A stretch of DNA of 31,288 bases, taken from a virus. The position numbers and the translations under genes are program-made. The DNA is taken from IMG/VR virus record IMGVR_UViG_3300027759_002220, positions 1-31,288 of that record; one strand, written 5' to 3'. The first letter of the stretch is position 1. The number at the start of each line of letters is the position of its first letter. The notes below the pieces were generated by a model. The model was given only the letters and a program-made list of their open reading frames with translations. It was not told the DNA's origin and made no database searches. This document shows, one piece after another, positions 7,434-16,020 of the stretch.

Positions 7434-7646
7434 TTAATCTTCTGTCGATGACCATTGCATCGCAGTGTATGGTACGGTTACATATTTATTAATTTTATCC
7501 ACATAATATAATGCCACTCTTTGGCCATCCGGAAACTGGCGAATTGATTTTCTCCGCATAATTAAAACCGCTGGCGGATCCATTTGAGATTCTTTTTCAT
7601 CTCTACCAGGCAAATACGGTGAACGTAATTCTTTAAGTGTTTTCAA
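7434..7646 (-). CDS. Small conserved-looking protein of unknown function
   Basis: 70 residues. N-terminal half is charged and proline-containing; the C-terminal half reads as a compact beta hairpin (RQFPDGQRVALYYVDKINKY followed by VTVPY). No catalytic motif seen. It overlaps the end of the gene 67-like frame by 14 bases and precedes the 182-residue virion-type protein, so it belongs to the prohead operon. I recall similar short proteins near the portal gene of other T4-like phages but cannot name a family with confidence. Confidence 0.6.
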   Translation of the reverse strand: MKTLKELRSPYLPGRDEKESQMDPPAVLIMRRKSIRQFPDGQRVALYYVDKINKYVTVPYTAMQWSSTED

Positions 7647-7854
7647 CTTCTGTTTCCTGTTGTTCTATTTCGGTCTGTGAATCTTCTTGATCCACTTCTT
7701 GTTGTGGTGCAATTAAACTGTGTGCAATCTCTTGTTTCTTTGCTTCAATATGATCTGTTACTTTATCGTGAATTGCCGAATACAAAGCATTGCGGAACTC
7801 TACGCCGTTATCATCTTGTGCAAAATCAATAATCTGTCTTGTTGCGTCTGTCAT
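7633..7854 (-). CDS. Prohead core protein-like, gene 67 position
   Basis: 73 residues. N-terminal helices (IDFAQDDNGVEFRNALYSAI, then HDKVTDHIEAKKQEIA) followed by a Gln/Glu-rich acidic tail. T4 gp67 is a similarly small acidic core component encoded directly after the portal gene, which is the position here. The stretch ALYSAIHDKVTDHIE looks like small core proteins of other T4-like phages. TGGAGA lies before the ATG, and a consensus late promoter (7874-7881) overlaps the portal stop just upstream. Assignment is by position, size and acidity. Confidence 0.65.
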   Translation of the reverse strand: MTDATRQIIDFAQDDNGVEFRNALYSAIHDKVTDHIEAKKQEIAHSLIAPQQEVDQEDSQTEIEQQETEVENT

Positions 7855-7873
7855 TTTTTAATCTCCAATTCAA

Positions 7874-7881
7874 TATTTATA
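7874..7881 (-). promoter_or_regulatory. Consensus T4 late promoter TATAAATA (prohead genes)
   Basis: Exact TATAAATA on the minus strand; its internal TAA is the stop codon of the portal gene. Expected start near 7868, 14 bases before the gene 67-like ATG with TGGAGA in the leader. It should drive the prohead block through gene 21. Confidence 0.83.
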
Positions 7882-9550
7882 ATATTCGCTTTAATTTTAC
7901 CAATGTATTAGTTTCTTCTTTAACACTTGATTTGGCCGCTGCTTGTTGTGCCATTTCTGCCTCATGTTCTTGGTCTAACGGATGTTGTGGTTGACCTGGT
8001 ACTTGCGACATCATTTGTGCCTGTGCCACGTCATTTGTTACACCAACTGGCAATCCAAGACCTGCTTCTTTTTCTTCGTCCATCTCAATTTGCATCTCTT
8101 TGATATCATCATCGTTTAGACGGAGAACATTTCGTTGAATCCAAGATTGTGAGAAATAACGACCAGTATATGGATCTATTGTTGCCAACAGAGCCAATCT
8201 TTCTTTCATTAATTCGGCATCTTTAAGTTCAGTAAAGTTATTATCTTTAATAAAGTCATAGTGAATATAGGTTCTAAAATCGTCCCATTCTTGGTCTGTA
8301 CAAATACCTTTTAATACACATTGTACTCGTAACGCTTGGTCAAATAAGTCAGAGAACTTGTTGCGCAATCGGTCTACAAATTTAGCAAACTTTAATTCGT
8401 CACGGGTAATCTCATTGGTACGACCGAGAGAAAAACCAGATGTTTCTGGATTTAAACGTGATACAGGAACGTTTAGTGCCTTGTATAGTTTCTTTTCAAA
8501 GTATTTGACATCTTCTAACTCACCTAAATTTTGACCGCCAGGCAATGTGGTAATCTCTGTGCCTTTACCACCTTCACGGCGGGGTAACCAGAAATCTTCC
8601 ATCATTGATAAAAATTTACGGTCATCACGAACTTCACCTGTGTTGGCATCATATACAAGTTTGTTCTTATACTTGACCATAATATCACGGAGATATTGTT
8701 CTGCTTTTAACTTAGGTAAATTACCTACGTCAATGTAGAAAATACGGCGCTCAGGTGCACGTGAGATACGATAGATGACAGTTGCATCTTCAATCATACG
8801 TAACTGATTAAGTGGTTTAATTGCTTTGTGTAGATATGATAGAACTACGGCCCGGCGAGAATCCATTAAACCAGAAACAACAGAAATAATAGAATCTGTT
8901 GTAATTCGTACACCCACGGGACCAAAATTAGAAGAAGCACCAGTATTAATTTTATCGTTGTAAAGATAGTATTCATTAATTACTTTCATAATTTCTGTGC
9001 CGGTACGTTCATCTTTTGTTTTTTTCATTTCACGTATTTTACGTAGTTTACGTGGATCAACGTATCGTAATTCTTTAACACCTTCCATAGGTTTGGTTTG
9101 GTCCACTATGATGTGGTAAAATAGGCGACCATCAACATAGTACCTACGGAAGATATCTTGTGCCATATTTTTATAATTCAAAAGTTTCATTACTGTTTCG
9201 AACTCTGATTTAATGGCATTTTTAATTTTGTCTGGTTGTTTTAAATCATCCAATACGATTTGAAGAATCTTACCATCATCATCTTGGCAGATTGCTTCAC
9301 CAACAATATCATCAATTGCTGATTCAATTTCTGGTTGCATAGACATCTCACGATAACGTGAAATAAGTTCTACATCATTTTTTGCTGTGCCGTCTAGGTC
9401 AACATATGTTCCATAATAAGCGGCTGAGGTAATTGTGAGAGCGCCATCATCATTTGATGGGGGCGTAAAAGATTGTTGCACCGTTTGATCTTCTTCGACC
9501 TTATTTCGTGCAATTGTAAAACCAAAAAGAGAGAATTTATTAGCTGCCAT
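7877..9550 (-). CDS. 20: Portal vertex protein (T4 gp20 family)
   Basis: 557 residues (T4 gp20: 524). Twelve copies form the portal at the special capsid vertex through which DNA is packed. Seen: ELISRYREMSMQPEIESAID (61-80), then RISRAPERRIFYIDVGNLP (261-279), then LVYDANTGEVRDD, SMMEDFWLPRREGGKGTEI and TLPGGQNLGELEDVKYFEKK, a run that matches the T4 portal order closely. The last 50 residues are Gln/Ala-rich and poorly conserved. It follows the tail tube gene after a small hairpin and precedes the prohead core genes. GGAAT lies about 11 bases before the ATG. Confidence 0.96.
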   Translation of the reverse strand: MAANKFSLFGFTIARNKVEEDQTVQQSFTPPSNDDGALTITSAAYYGTYVDLDGTAKNDVELISRYREMSMQPEIESAIDDIVGEAICQDDDGKILQIVLDDLKQPDKIKNAIKSEFETVMKLLNYKNMAQDIFRRYYVDGRLFYHIIVDQTKPMEGVKELRYVDPRKLRKIREMKKTKDERTGTEIMKVINEYYLYNDKINTGASSNFGPVGVRITTDSIISVVSGLMDSRRAVVLSYLHKAIKPLNQLRMIEDATVIYRISRAPERRIFYIDVGNLPKLKAEQYLRDIMVKYKNKLVYDANTGEVRDDRKFLSMMEDFWLPRREGGKGTEITTLPGGQNLGELEDVKYFEKKLYKALNVPVSRLNPETSGFSLGRTNEITRDELKFAKFVDRLRNKFSDLFDQALRVQCVLKGICTDQEWDDFRTYIHYDFIKDNNFTELKDAELMKERLALLATIDPYTGRYFSQSWIQRNVLRLNDDDIKEMQIEMDEEKEAGLGLPVGVTNDVAQAQMMSQVPGQPQHPLDQEHEAEMAQQAAAKSSVKEETNTLVKLKRIL

Positions 9551-9581
9551 ATTGTGTTATTCCAATTCAAAAAAGCATAAT

Positions 9582-9603
9582 GAGAGAGACCGTGGCCTCT
9601 CTC
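9582..9603 (-). terminator. Probable terminator hairpin between genes 19 and 20
   Basis: On the minus strand GAGAGAGGC-CACG-GTCTCTCTC makes a 9-bp stem (one G.U) with a four-base loop, in the 68-base gap after the tail tube stop. The T run (TTTTTT) starts 7 bases after the stem, so termination may be partial. Confidence 0.6.
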
Positions 9604-9618
9604 GTAAAATAAAATAAA

Positions 9619-10161
9619 TTAACTTGTTGTATCTGTTTCCCACCATTGATATGCGAATGTTACTGCGTATTCTTCAATAGTGTCATTAGAACCCCAATCT
9701 AAATCAATGGGGGCCAGATCAAGAGGATACAAACCAACAAATTTGTAAGTTTTCAATGTGTCGCCAGTTTTTCCATACTGTGTAACTGTTGCATCTACGG
9801 TATAACCCGATGGACCAGATGCAGCACCGGTACGAACATTACCTGCGTGACTATTAATACCGTTCATCCACGATTCTAAAGCTTTACGAATTGTGAAATC
9901 TTCGTCATTAATAATCTGTAATGTCCAGTCAGTAAATGTACGATTGCCGGCAAATTTTAGTTCACGGCCAAAGTAATACAACGGTACTTGGCCAATTGTT
10001 GAACCAGGCAACTGAGCAGTTTTGGCCATAAATGTGACTTTCTGTCCTGCTGCAGTACTATTTTCTGCAATTGTTGGAAAAGTGAGCGTGACTTGAAATA
10101 GATTGGGACGAGCACCGTCACCAATCAGATTTGCTCTAAATTCTGCTACGTTGAATGCCAT
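9619..10161 (-). CDS. 19: Tail tube protein (T4 gp19 family)
   Basis: 180 residues (T4 gp19: 163). Polymerises into the inner tube of the contractile tail. Seen: ANLIGDGARPNLFQVTLTFP at the N-terminus, FMAKTAQLPGSTIGQVPLYY (central tube-fold motif with LPG) and GRELKFAGNRTFTDWTLQII, then DFTIRKALESWMNGINSHAG and a C-terminal TFAYQWWE strand, all typical. It lies between the sheath and portal genes as in T4, has its own late-type box (10185-10192) and AGGAG before the ATG, and a hairpin follows it, all consistent with high, separate expression. Confidence 0.95.
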   Translation of the reverse strand: MAFNVAEFRANLIGDGARPNLFQVTLTFPTIAENSTAAGQKVTFMAKTAQLPGSTIGQVPLYYFGRELKFAGNRTFTDWTLQIINDEDFTIRKALESWMNGINSHAGNVRTGAASGPSGYTVDATVTQYGKTGDTLKTYKFVGLYPLDLAPIDLDWGSNDTIEEYAVTFAYQWWETDTTS

Positions 10162-10184
10162 TCTTTTCTCCTATATCGTTGAAT

Positions 10185-10192
10185 TATTTATT
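10185..10192 (-). promoter_or_regulatory. Late promoter (AATAAATA) for tail tube gene
   Basis: AATAAATA on the minus strand, one base off the T4 late consensus, overlapping the last two bases of the sheath stop codon. Expected start near 10179, about 18 bases before the tube ATG with AGGAG in the leader. Confidence 0.65.
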
Positions 10193-11909
10193 AGAACTGC
10201 CCAACGACTTCAGTAAAATCAACACCAGTTCTTACTGCAACAAAGTTCAACTGGATAAAGTTGATGGACCGAGCAGGTTTGATATAGATGTCACCAACAA
10301 ACTGATTAGAATCAATAACTTGAGCTGTATTATTTGTTGTATCACAAACAACACGGAAGTCATAGATACCACGGCGACCTTGAACATCACGAAGAAACGG
10401 TGTTACTAATGCCACAAACTGAGCACGAGTAAATTCATCGTTAAATTCAAACAATGAATACTTAGCAGCTTGAGCAATTGTTTTTTCTAATGTAATAAAC
10501 AATCTACGAACATTAATACGGTCAAAAGCTGAAGGTTTGTTTTGTAGTGTTTTATCGCCATAAAGAACAGTACCGCTTCCTGGAACTGATATAACTGGAT
10601 TTACACCAACAGAATATAAACTATCTCTTTCTGTTTGATTTGGGTTAAAAGTTAAACGAATAACATTTTTAATAAATCCACGATTTAAACCAGCAGGTGA
10701 ATACCAAGGATCTCTAACACTATCAGTATACACACAAAGACCAGCAATATCACCATTTAATGGAATATAACGATACTTGTTATTGTATTTGTCAAATGTA
10801 TATTTGTAACCAGAATCGGCAACTGCATATGAAGTTGAACGATTCAATGAAGTCAACCAAGTTTGTATGTTAGTAACTTCATTACCAGATTGGTTAATAA
10901 CTGCTGAACTTGGTGGTGAAATGAATGCTACACAATCTTTACGATAATTTACCACGTTGTCAATAACATATTGTTGAACAACTGTATTGGCATTACCAGT
11001 CAACACTAAATTAATGTCTGTGGCATCTGCATTAGAAAATTGGTCATATGATGTTATTAAGTTAGCATTTGATGGATCTTCATAAGCACCATTACGCAAA
11101 CTAAATGTTCTAGGAACAACTGTACCAATTGATGCATAAGTTAAATTATTAGCATATGGTAGATTCCATGTAGATATAGTATTTGCATAATCTACAGGAT
11201 CAACAGCGTAAATATATTTTGAATTATTAAATATTTTTTGTTTATAGTAATTTGAATTACCATTTTCATCTGTAGAATTAAATGCTTTAGAGATATATGG
11301 GTAAGTTTCTAAAACAGAATTTTTTGTTCCTGTAAACAAACCGCCCGTATCAATAACAATAATATGCATTTCATCATTTGCTGAACCTGCGGCTGAGGCT
11401 TGTACAGAAGTTCCTGGAGCACCAGAAAAATATGAAGTACAAACAACACCATTTGCTGTCCAACCAGTAAAGTTACTAGCGTCAGCGACAGATATTGTTA
11501 AAGAGTTACCAATAGCACCAGCATATCGTGCCATAAAAGGACCAAAATAATTATTATTATCATTGTTTAAATAACTAAATTCAAATGTTGCATCATTACC
11601 AACTAAAAATGGTAATGTAGATGTGTTGGCTTGAGCATTTTTTGTATTTGATCCAGCAGACCGAACAATTCTTAAATTATTTCCATAAGCTAAAAATGAT
11701 GCAGCTGTAAAAAATGAAACAGCTGTGTTATTATCTGGTTCACCAAATCTAGCAACAAGATCAATCTCACTAGATATATTGATACGTCTATTGATTGGCC
11801 CCCAAACAAAAGGACCAGCAAATGCACCGGCTGTAGTTAGTACTGAAGGCACGACTGTGGTTAAGTCAACTTCAGAAACACTTACGCCTGGAGAGATTTG
11901 AAATGCCAT
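10191..11909 (-). CDS. 18: Tail sheath protein (T4 gp18 family)
   Basis: 572 residues (T4 gp18: 659). Forms the contractile outer sheath. Seen: SPGVSVSEVDLTTVVPSV and AFAGPFVWGPINRRINISSE at the N-terminus, both sheath hallmarks; a variable Asn-rich middle part (about 100-300); and the conserved C-terminal core with KNVIRLTFNPNQTERDSLYS, GVNPVISVPGSGTVLYGDKT and INVRRLFITLEKTIAQAAKY. The shorter length suggests smaller surface domains than in T4. A late-type box (11963-11970) and AAGGAGA precede the ATG. Tube gene follows directly. Confidence 0.96.
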   Translation of the reverse strand: MAFQISPGVSVSEVDLTTVVPSVLTTAGAFAGPFVWGPINRRINISSEIDLVARFGEPDNNTAVSFFTAASFLAYGNNLRIVRSAGSNTKNAQANTSTLPFLVGNDATFEFSYLNNDNNNYFGPFMARYAGAIGNSLTISVADASNFTGWTANGVVCTSYFSGAPGTSVQASAAGSANDEMHIIVIDTGGLFTGTKNSVLETYPYISKAFNSTDENGNSNYYKQKIFNNSKYIYAVDPVDYANTISTWNLPYANNLTYASIGTVVPRTFSLRNGAYEDPSNANLITSYDQFSNADATDINLVLTGNANTVVQQYVIDNVVNYRKDCVAFISPPSSAVINQSGNEVTNIQTWLTSLNRSTSYAVADSGYKYTFDKYNNKYRYIPLNGDIAGLCVYTDSVRDPWYSPAGLNRGFIKNVIRLTFNPNQTERDSLYSVGVNPVISVPGSGTVLYGDKTLQNKPSAFDRINVRRLFITLEKTIAQAAKYSLFEFNDEFTRAQFVALVTPFLRDVQGRRGIYDFRVVCDTTNNTAQVIDSNQFVGDIYIKPARSINFIQLNFVAVRTGVDFTEVVGQF

Positions 11910-11962
11910 TTTATTATCTCCTTGAATATGATGTTATATTGGCAATTAAGATACCATACGAA

Positions 11963-11970
11963 TATTTATG
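11963..11970 (-). promoter_or_regulatory. Late promoter (CATAAATA) for tail sheath gene
   Basis: CATAAATA on the minus strand in the gap between genes 17 and 18. Expected start near 11957, giving a leader of about 48 bases that ends with AAGGAGA before the sheath ATG. Confidence 0.72.
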
Positions 11971-11981
11971 AAAGGCCATAT

Positions 11982-13661
11982 TTAGAGATTCCTCATGGCA
12001 TCTTTAATAAATTGTGAATATAATTCTGAACCATCAGCAACTTCCCACAAATCTCCGTCCATATTTTCATATCTAGCACTTAGGCCATCATCGATAATTG
12101 GAGCCGGAAGAACTTCTTCATCTAATTGATTCATATTTTCTAACTGAATCTGTTTACGAATATCATGGTTTACGATGTCTTTAAAATACTTTTGTGTTGC
12201 CAACCAACCAAAAAGTACCAAAGTCATTACTAAATCATCATTATTGTCATCTTCGGCCGCAAATGATGTTTTGCTAGCCACAAAAGTTGTCAGTTCTGAG
12301 ATGGTATCAAAATCTGGAATCAACAACTTATCACCTTCAATCAATGTTTTTAAATTGGAACAACCAATTCTTTTGACCGCCACAGACATTTTAAGTCCCA
12401 TCTGTATGCCTCGGCCAAATCCACTATGTAACTGCTGTGGTTTTTTATTTCCTGTAAATACTTTCCAAAGATTCTCATACTCTAAATCTTGGTGTATAAT
12501 GTCTGCCACCTGTGGATTGTTATTAATTTCAACTAAAATGTAGGCATCATTATAGTACCGAGCGGCATTATGAATCACCGTAGGAAATAATATGGGTGAA
12601 ATAGAAGAACTTTTATACACCGCCACCTGTCTATATGGTGTTGATGAAATATCAAATACAGAAAATGCTGAGCAATCCAGATTACGACCTTCTGATACGT
12701 CCACGGTGATACAATACAGATGGTCTTTGGTAGTTTCATCGTCACCTTTAACTGGATGTTCATAGATTATCATCTTATCATGGTGCGCAATTGGCGGACT
12801 GTAGGTCATCTTCTGTAACTTGGTACCAGAAATAAGAGTATTCGTAGAACCTAGAAACTCAGTTTCAAACTCCTGTCGGAACTGGTGTTCAGAAGTATTA
12901 CGAATCGTTTCTTCTTTCCAATTCTCATCACGACCTGGTACCATCGACCAGTGTACCTCAAACGGCACATAGTTGTTTCGTTTATTGATGGCATCTGTCC
13001 ATATCTTATAGAACAAATTCATACCATTAGGTGTAGAAACAATAATAATCTTTGTTTTAGTACCAGCAGTAATAACAGGATAAACTGAGGTAAAGAATTC
13101 TGTGGCAATATTAGATGGCACGAAAGCAAACTCATCTAAGAACACAATGTTAAACGAACCAGAACGAGCCGCTGAAGAAGATGTTGAAGAAGCAATAATC
13201 ACAGAACCATTCTCTAGTTCTACACGACCTTTGTTCCACTCAACGACACCTTGCTGTAACCACATAGGCAGATTCTCATAGGCCAATTGTAACTTACCAA
13301 GAATGCCACGAGCCGTTTCACCACGGTTGGCCAGAACAGCGATAGATTGTGCATCTTGAAAGAGTATTGTCCAGAGAAGATATGCCACCGTGGTAGTCGT
13401 TTTACCCACCTGCCGTGGACATTTCATAATAGTAAAACGATTATTATGAAAAGTTCGTATCATGTCCTGCTGAAAATCATACATTTTAAAATCAGTTACA
13501 CCTTCATCTAGTGTAATAATTTTAATGTATTTGGCAAAATAGATAGGATCCCTAGAACATTTGATATATTCATCAACTTGTTCTTGGGTAAAATTGACTT
13601 GAACTCCTACTCGTTTAAGTAGGGGGTTATCACGGTAACTTTCTTTATTCTTTGCCGGCAT
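11982..13661 (-). CDS. 17: Terminase large subunit (T4 gp17 family)
   Basis: 559 residues (T4 gp17: 610). Packaging motor with N-terminal ATPase and C-terminal nuclease. Seen: Walker A-like CPRQVGKTT (81-89), Walker B with catalytic Glu IVFLDEFAF (172-180), coupling motif IIIVSTPNG (205-213), and three nuclease acidic residues in the expected order: Asp321 in VDVSEG, Glu378 in LVEIN and Asp475/476 in NNDDLVM (compare T4 Asp401, Glu458, Asp542). No intein or homing insertion is visible. The start overlaps the small terminase by 17 bases. The portal partner is encoded about 2.4 kb downstream. Confidence 0.98.
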   Translation of the reverse strand: MPAKNKESYRDNPLLKRVGVQVNFTQEQVDEYIKCSRDPIYFAKYIKIITLDEGVTDFKMYDFQQDMIRTFHNNRFTIMKCPRQVGKTTTTVAYLLWTILFQDAQSIAVLANRGETARGILGKLQLAYENLPMWLQQGVVEWNKGRVELENGSVIIASSTSSSAARSGSFNIVFLDEFAFVPSNIATEFFTSVYPVITAGTKTKIIIVSTPNGMNLFYKIWTDAINKRNNYVPFEVHWSMVPGRDENWKEETIRNTSEHQFRQEFETEFLGSTNTLISGTKLQKMTYSPPIAHHDKMIIYEHPVKGDDETTKDHLYCITVDVSEGRNLDCSAFSVFDISSTPYRQVAVYKSSSISPILFPTVIHNAARYYNDAYILVEINNNPQVADIIHQDLEYENLWKVFTGNKKPQQLHSGFGRGIQMGLKMSVAVKRIGCSNLKTLIEGDKLLIPDFDTISELTTFVASKTSFAAEDDNNDDLVMTLVLFGWLATQKYFKDIVNHDIRKQIQLENMNQLDEEVLPAPIIDDGLSARYENMDGDLWEVADGSELYSQFIKDAMRNL

Positions 13662-14073
13662 TGTTCTTTAGTAGTTTGCTGAGTTCAGATGTTGAACCAA
13701 CAAAAATAGCCTTATCAATATTGGTATTATTAGTTTCTTTTTTAATACCTTCCATTTCACGCATCTCTTTTTGTATTTTTAATAATCTATCATTGGCTTC
13801 GGTCATATTTTTTAATAGACCAGAATACACCTCAAATGCTCTTGGGTGTTGGCCAGCTTTAGCAATATTGAGTATTTCTTCCATGGCTTCTTTGCCTTGG
13901 TCAATAATACCTTGTAGATTTTCTTTTGATTGCTGATAAGCATCATTTAAATCTTGTTTAATATCTGCTTCATTATACTTAGTGGTCACTACAGGCAAAG
14001 GAGTATTTTTTTCTTCTTTTACCGTAGGCGTCACATCAAATATTTTTTCCATGTTTTTTTCAAACTCATTCAT
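13645..14073 (-). CDS. 16: Terminase small subunit (T4 gp16 family)
   Basis: 142 residues (T4 gp16: 164). Regulates the motor and helps recognise DNA for packaging. Seen: the central coiled-coil segment HPRAFEVYSGLLKNMTEAND followed by RLLKIQKEMREM, which matches T4 SPRHMEVFATLMGQMTTTN and HKDMKDI, and the C-terminal AIFVGSTSELSKLL, matching T4 TVFMGSPTELMDEI. It overlaps gene 17 by 17 bases. It starts 1 base after the stop of the glycine-rich gene, so the glycine-rich gene appears to have been inserted into the 15-16 junction. Confidence 0.92.
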   Translation of the reverse strand: MNEFEKNMEKIFDVTPTVKEEKNTPLPVVTTKYNEADIKQDLNDAYQQSKENLQGIIDQGKEAMEEILNIAKAGQHPRAFEVYSGLLKNMTEANDRLLKIQKEMREMEGIKKETNNTNIDKAIFVGSTSELSKLLKNNAGKE

Positions 14074-14074
14074 A

Positions 14075-14575
14075 TTATATTACCGTTTCATTAATAGCAC
14101 TTAAATCGCCTGTAGATGGAAATGATCGACCGGTGCCCCAAATAATTCGAACGGCTCCTGATCCTCCTGATCCTCCAGCTTTTATCGTGTCATCTTCATC
14201 CGCCGATCCTCCTCCACCATATGTGCCTCCACTAGCTGGGAGTGCACCGTCTGAACCTCCTGCTGTTCCTCCAGAACCTCCTTGGCCACCGGCCGGTATA
14301 GTTCCACCTATACCGCCAGCTCCGGATGATCCTTCACCAAATAATCCTACTCCTCCTCCGGCTGCAGCGCCATTGGATCCTACAGACCCACCACCTGCAC
14401 CTCCTCCAGTTCCAGCAAGTCCGTTACGAGTTGTGTTACCTGCTTGTGCGCCTGCGCCTCCGTTTCCAGAATAACCTGCGGCACCACCACCGCCACCAGG
14501 TGCTGCATTAAAAGACGCATTTCCGCCCAAACCACCTGTCTCCACCACTTCTTTGAGTTCCGGATGATGTTCCAC
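14075..14575 (-). CDS. Glycine-rich adhesin-like protein, C-terminal fragment (after frameshift)
   Basis: Second half of a glycine-rich gene. Useful coding sequence begins near 14536 with TGGLGGNASF; the upstream 12 or so codons of this frame (from a GTG at 14575) look like out-of-frame noise. The protein is then almost pure Gly/Ala/Ser/Asn loops (GGGG, GGSGG, GGTYGGGG), ending with SGGSGAVRIIWGTGRSFPST, a terminal beta motif common at the end of phage glycine-rich tail proteins. Similar glycine-rich loop domains act as receptor-binding tips in T-even phages. It is one reading frame away from the upstream fragment at 14508-15011 and overlaps it by 68 bases. Confidence 0.7.
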   Translation of the reverse strand: MEHHPELKEVVETGGLGGNASFNAAPGGGGGAAGYSGNGGAGAQAGNTTRNGLAGTGGGAGGGSVGSNGAAAGGGVGLFGEGSSGAGGIGGTIPAGGQGGSGGTAGGSDGALPASGGTYGGGGSADEDDTIKAGGSGGSGAVRIIWGTGRSFPSTGDLSAINETVI

Positions 14576-15011
14576 CTAAACCTCCGGTATTGGGTTGGTC
14601 TATTCCAGATGCACCTGAAGCTAATCCTCTGCCACCTCCACCAGCAAAAAGTAGAGCAGTGCCAGTTCTTTGTATTTCGGAATTTCCTCCGGCTGTGCCA
14701 TTTGTTATATTATTTGCGCCGCCAGTACCACTTGCACCAACAAAAATATTGAGTGTTTCTCCTGGCGTAACCGCAAAAGATCCATAAACAAGGCCTCCTC
14801 CACCACCGGCAGCACCAGCACGTGCTGCTCCTGATCCTGCTGCACCGCCACCACCGCCAACACAGAGAGCGGAAACAGAAGTTATACCTTCTGGCACAGT
14901 AAATGAATATGTTCCCGGAGTCGTGTAACGAATGCCGGCAGTTGGATTTGCAGCCGTTTCAATTATAAAATTTATTCCATTACCAAAAGAAATACCTTCA
15001 CCTATATTCAT
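14508..15011 (-). CDS. Glycine-rich adhesin-like protein, N-terminal fragment (before frameshift)
   Basis: 167 residues. An N-terminal FIIETAANPTAGIRYTTPGT lead-in, then YSFTVPEGITSVSALCVGGG, the typical opening strand of phage glycine-rich domains, then poly-Gly loops and AVTPGETLNIFVGASGTGGA. The last 11 residues (RSGGDRWFGRKCVF) lose the glycine pattern and the frame stops at 14508. Skipping one base near 14535-14541 restores an unbroken glycine-rich frame into the next fragment, giving a product of about 310 residues. GAGGAAAA precedes the ATG. It lies between genes 15 and 16, where T4 has nothing. Likely a tail or fibre tip protein; the role is inferred from composition. Confidence 0.7.
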   Translation of the reverse strand: MNIGEGISFGNGINFIIETAANPTAGIRYTTPGTYSFTVPEGITSVSALCVGGGGGAAGSGAARAGAAGGGGGLVYGSFAVTPGETLNIFVGASGTGGANNITNGTAGGNSEIQRTGTALLFAGGGGRGLASGASGIDQPNTGGLGGTSSGTQRSGGDRWFGRKCVF

Positions 15012-15024
15012 TTAATTTTCCTCA

Positions 15025-16020
15025 TTATATCGTATTTGGAAATTCTCTTATTGTGGTGGTATATGTATAATCAACATTGGCGTTAGCGCTGTTAGCTGTG
15101 GTAGGATTAGGCACAACAGTAATTGTGGCCATCTTCTGTGCTGGTACAACGTAAGAAGTAAACTGATAATTTGAATTTGTTTTTGTACCTATAATACGTG
15201 CATCAGATACAAAATTACCTTGTATATTGGTTAACTGTAATATATTATTTTCCCAAAAAACAACACGGCCAGATGCCGTAGATTCTTGGGCTGAATAACC
15301 TTGATATACAATTTCACCCGTTTGATACGTTCCTGTGCCGGTATTGGCCATATTAAATTGAACAATATCAGTTGATGAAATATCATTAAATATATTCGTA
15401 ATTGAAGTTCTAATTTGACCCGTTTGTGTGGTTTTACCAAACACATAACCTTTAACAGTAAAACTTAATGTCCAAATAATCATACGAGTTTCGGATTCTT
15501 TATCGCCTTCATAAACAATGTCGTGTGATGTACTGTTTAATACAACAGGTATTTCTTTAACAATACCCATTTCAGGAATTAAATTTAATTTAATTGTATA
15601 ATCTGGCGCAAAGAATGGTAAAATGTGTTCAATAATTTGTGTACCATCTTCTATATTTCGTACATAGATGTAAAGATTAAAATCAAAATTGTATGGTACA
15701 GGATTATATTGTGAAATTAATCCACCAGTTGTAGATGCAAATTGTTTAAAATTAGTATTTTGTTTACGAGAAGAATCGTAAGAAAGACCGGCCATTTCAA
15801 ATGACATTCTTGGTAATGCTATTTGAATTTTTTTATTTAAAATAGGATCATCTTCTAAACGTTTTACATATAATTCTTTTGTTGCATATACAATAGGCAC
15901 AAGCATTCGTTCTGCTTCGGTTAAATCTGGATTGTAACGAACTAAAGTAATGTTGTTGAATAAGTTACCAAACCCAACAACCATTTTTCGAATGATTCGG
16001 TGATATGTCGTATTGGCCAT
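15025..16020 (-). CDS. 15: Tail sheath stabiliser / tail terminator (T4 gp15 family) with extra C-terminal module
   Basis: 331 residues (T4 gp15: 272). Caps the tail and joins it to the neck. Seen: RIIRKMVVGFGNLFNNITLV, VPIVYATKELYVKRLEDDP, ALPRMSFEMAGLSYDSSRK, GGLISQYNPVPYNFDFNLYI and QIIEHILPFFAPDY, all matching T4 gp15 in order. After about residue 225 comes a module not in T4 (YQTGEIVYQGYSAQESTASG to IIGTKTNSNYQFTSY, about 230-290) that resembles the end of the gp14 homologue next door. Start overlaps the gp14 stop by one base (TAATG). Confidence 0.93.
   Translation of the reverse strand: MANTTYHRIIRKMVVGFGNLFNNITLVRYNPDLTEAERMLVPIVYATKELYVKRLEDDPILNKKIQIALPRMSFEMAGLSYDSSRKQNTNFKQFASTTGGLISQYNPVPYNFDFNLYIYVRNIEDGTQIIEHILPFFAPDYTIKLNLIPEMGIVKEIPVVLNSTSHDIVYEGDKESETRMIIWTLSFTVKGYVFGKTTQTGQIRTSITNIFNDISSTDIVQFNMANTGTGTYQTGEIVYQGYSAQESTASGRVVFWENNILQLTNIQGNFVSDARIIGTKTNSNYQFTSYVVPAQKMATITVVPNPTTANSANANVDYTYTTTIREFPNTI

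Noticed and set aside
7483-7490. AATAAATA late-like box inside the 70-residue gene
   Set aside because: It encodes the Asn-Lys-Tyr of a patterned protein segment and lies over 60 bases from the next start codon; expected by chance in AT-rich DNA. Kept only as a weak possibility.
14133-14474. Proline-rich plus-strand open frame
   Set aside because: It is the antisense image of the glycine-rich gene (GGN codons read as NCC), with no ribosome-binding site; plus-strand frames elsewhere are likewise antisense shadows.
14508-14575. Programmed -1 ribosomal frameshift as in tail-assembly chaperones
   Set aside because: The correction needed is a one-base skip forward, and there is no X_XXY_YYZ slippery heptamer at the junction.
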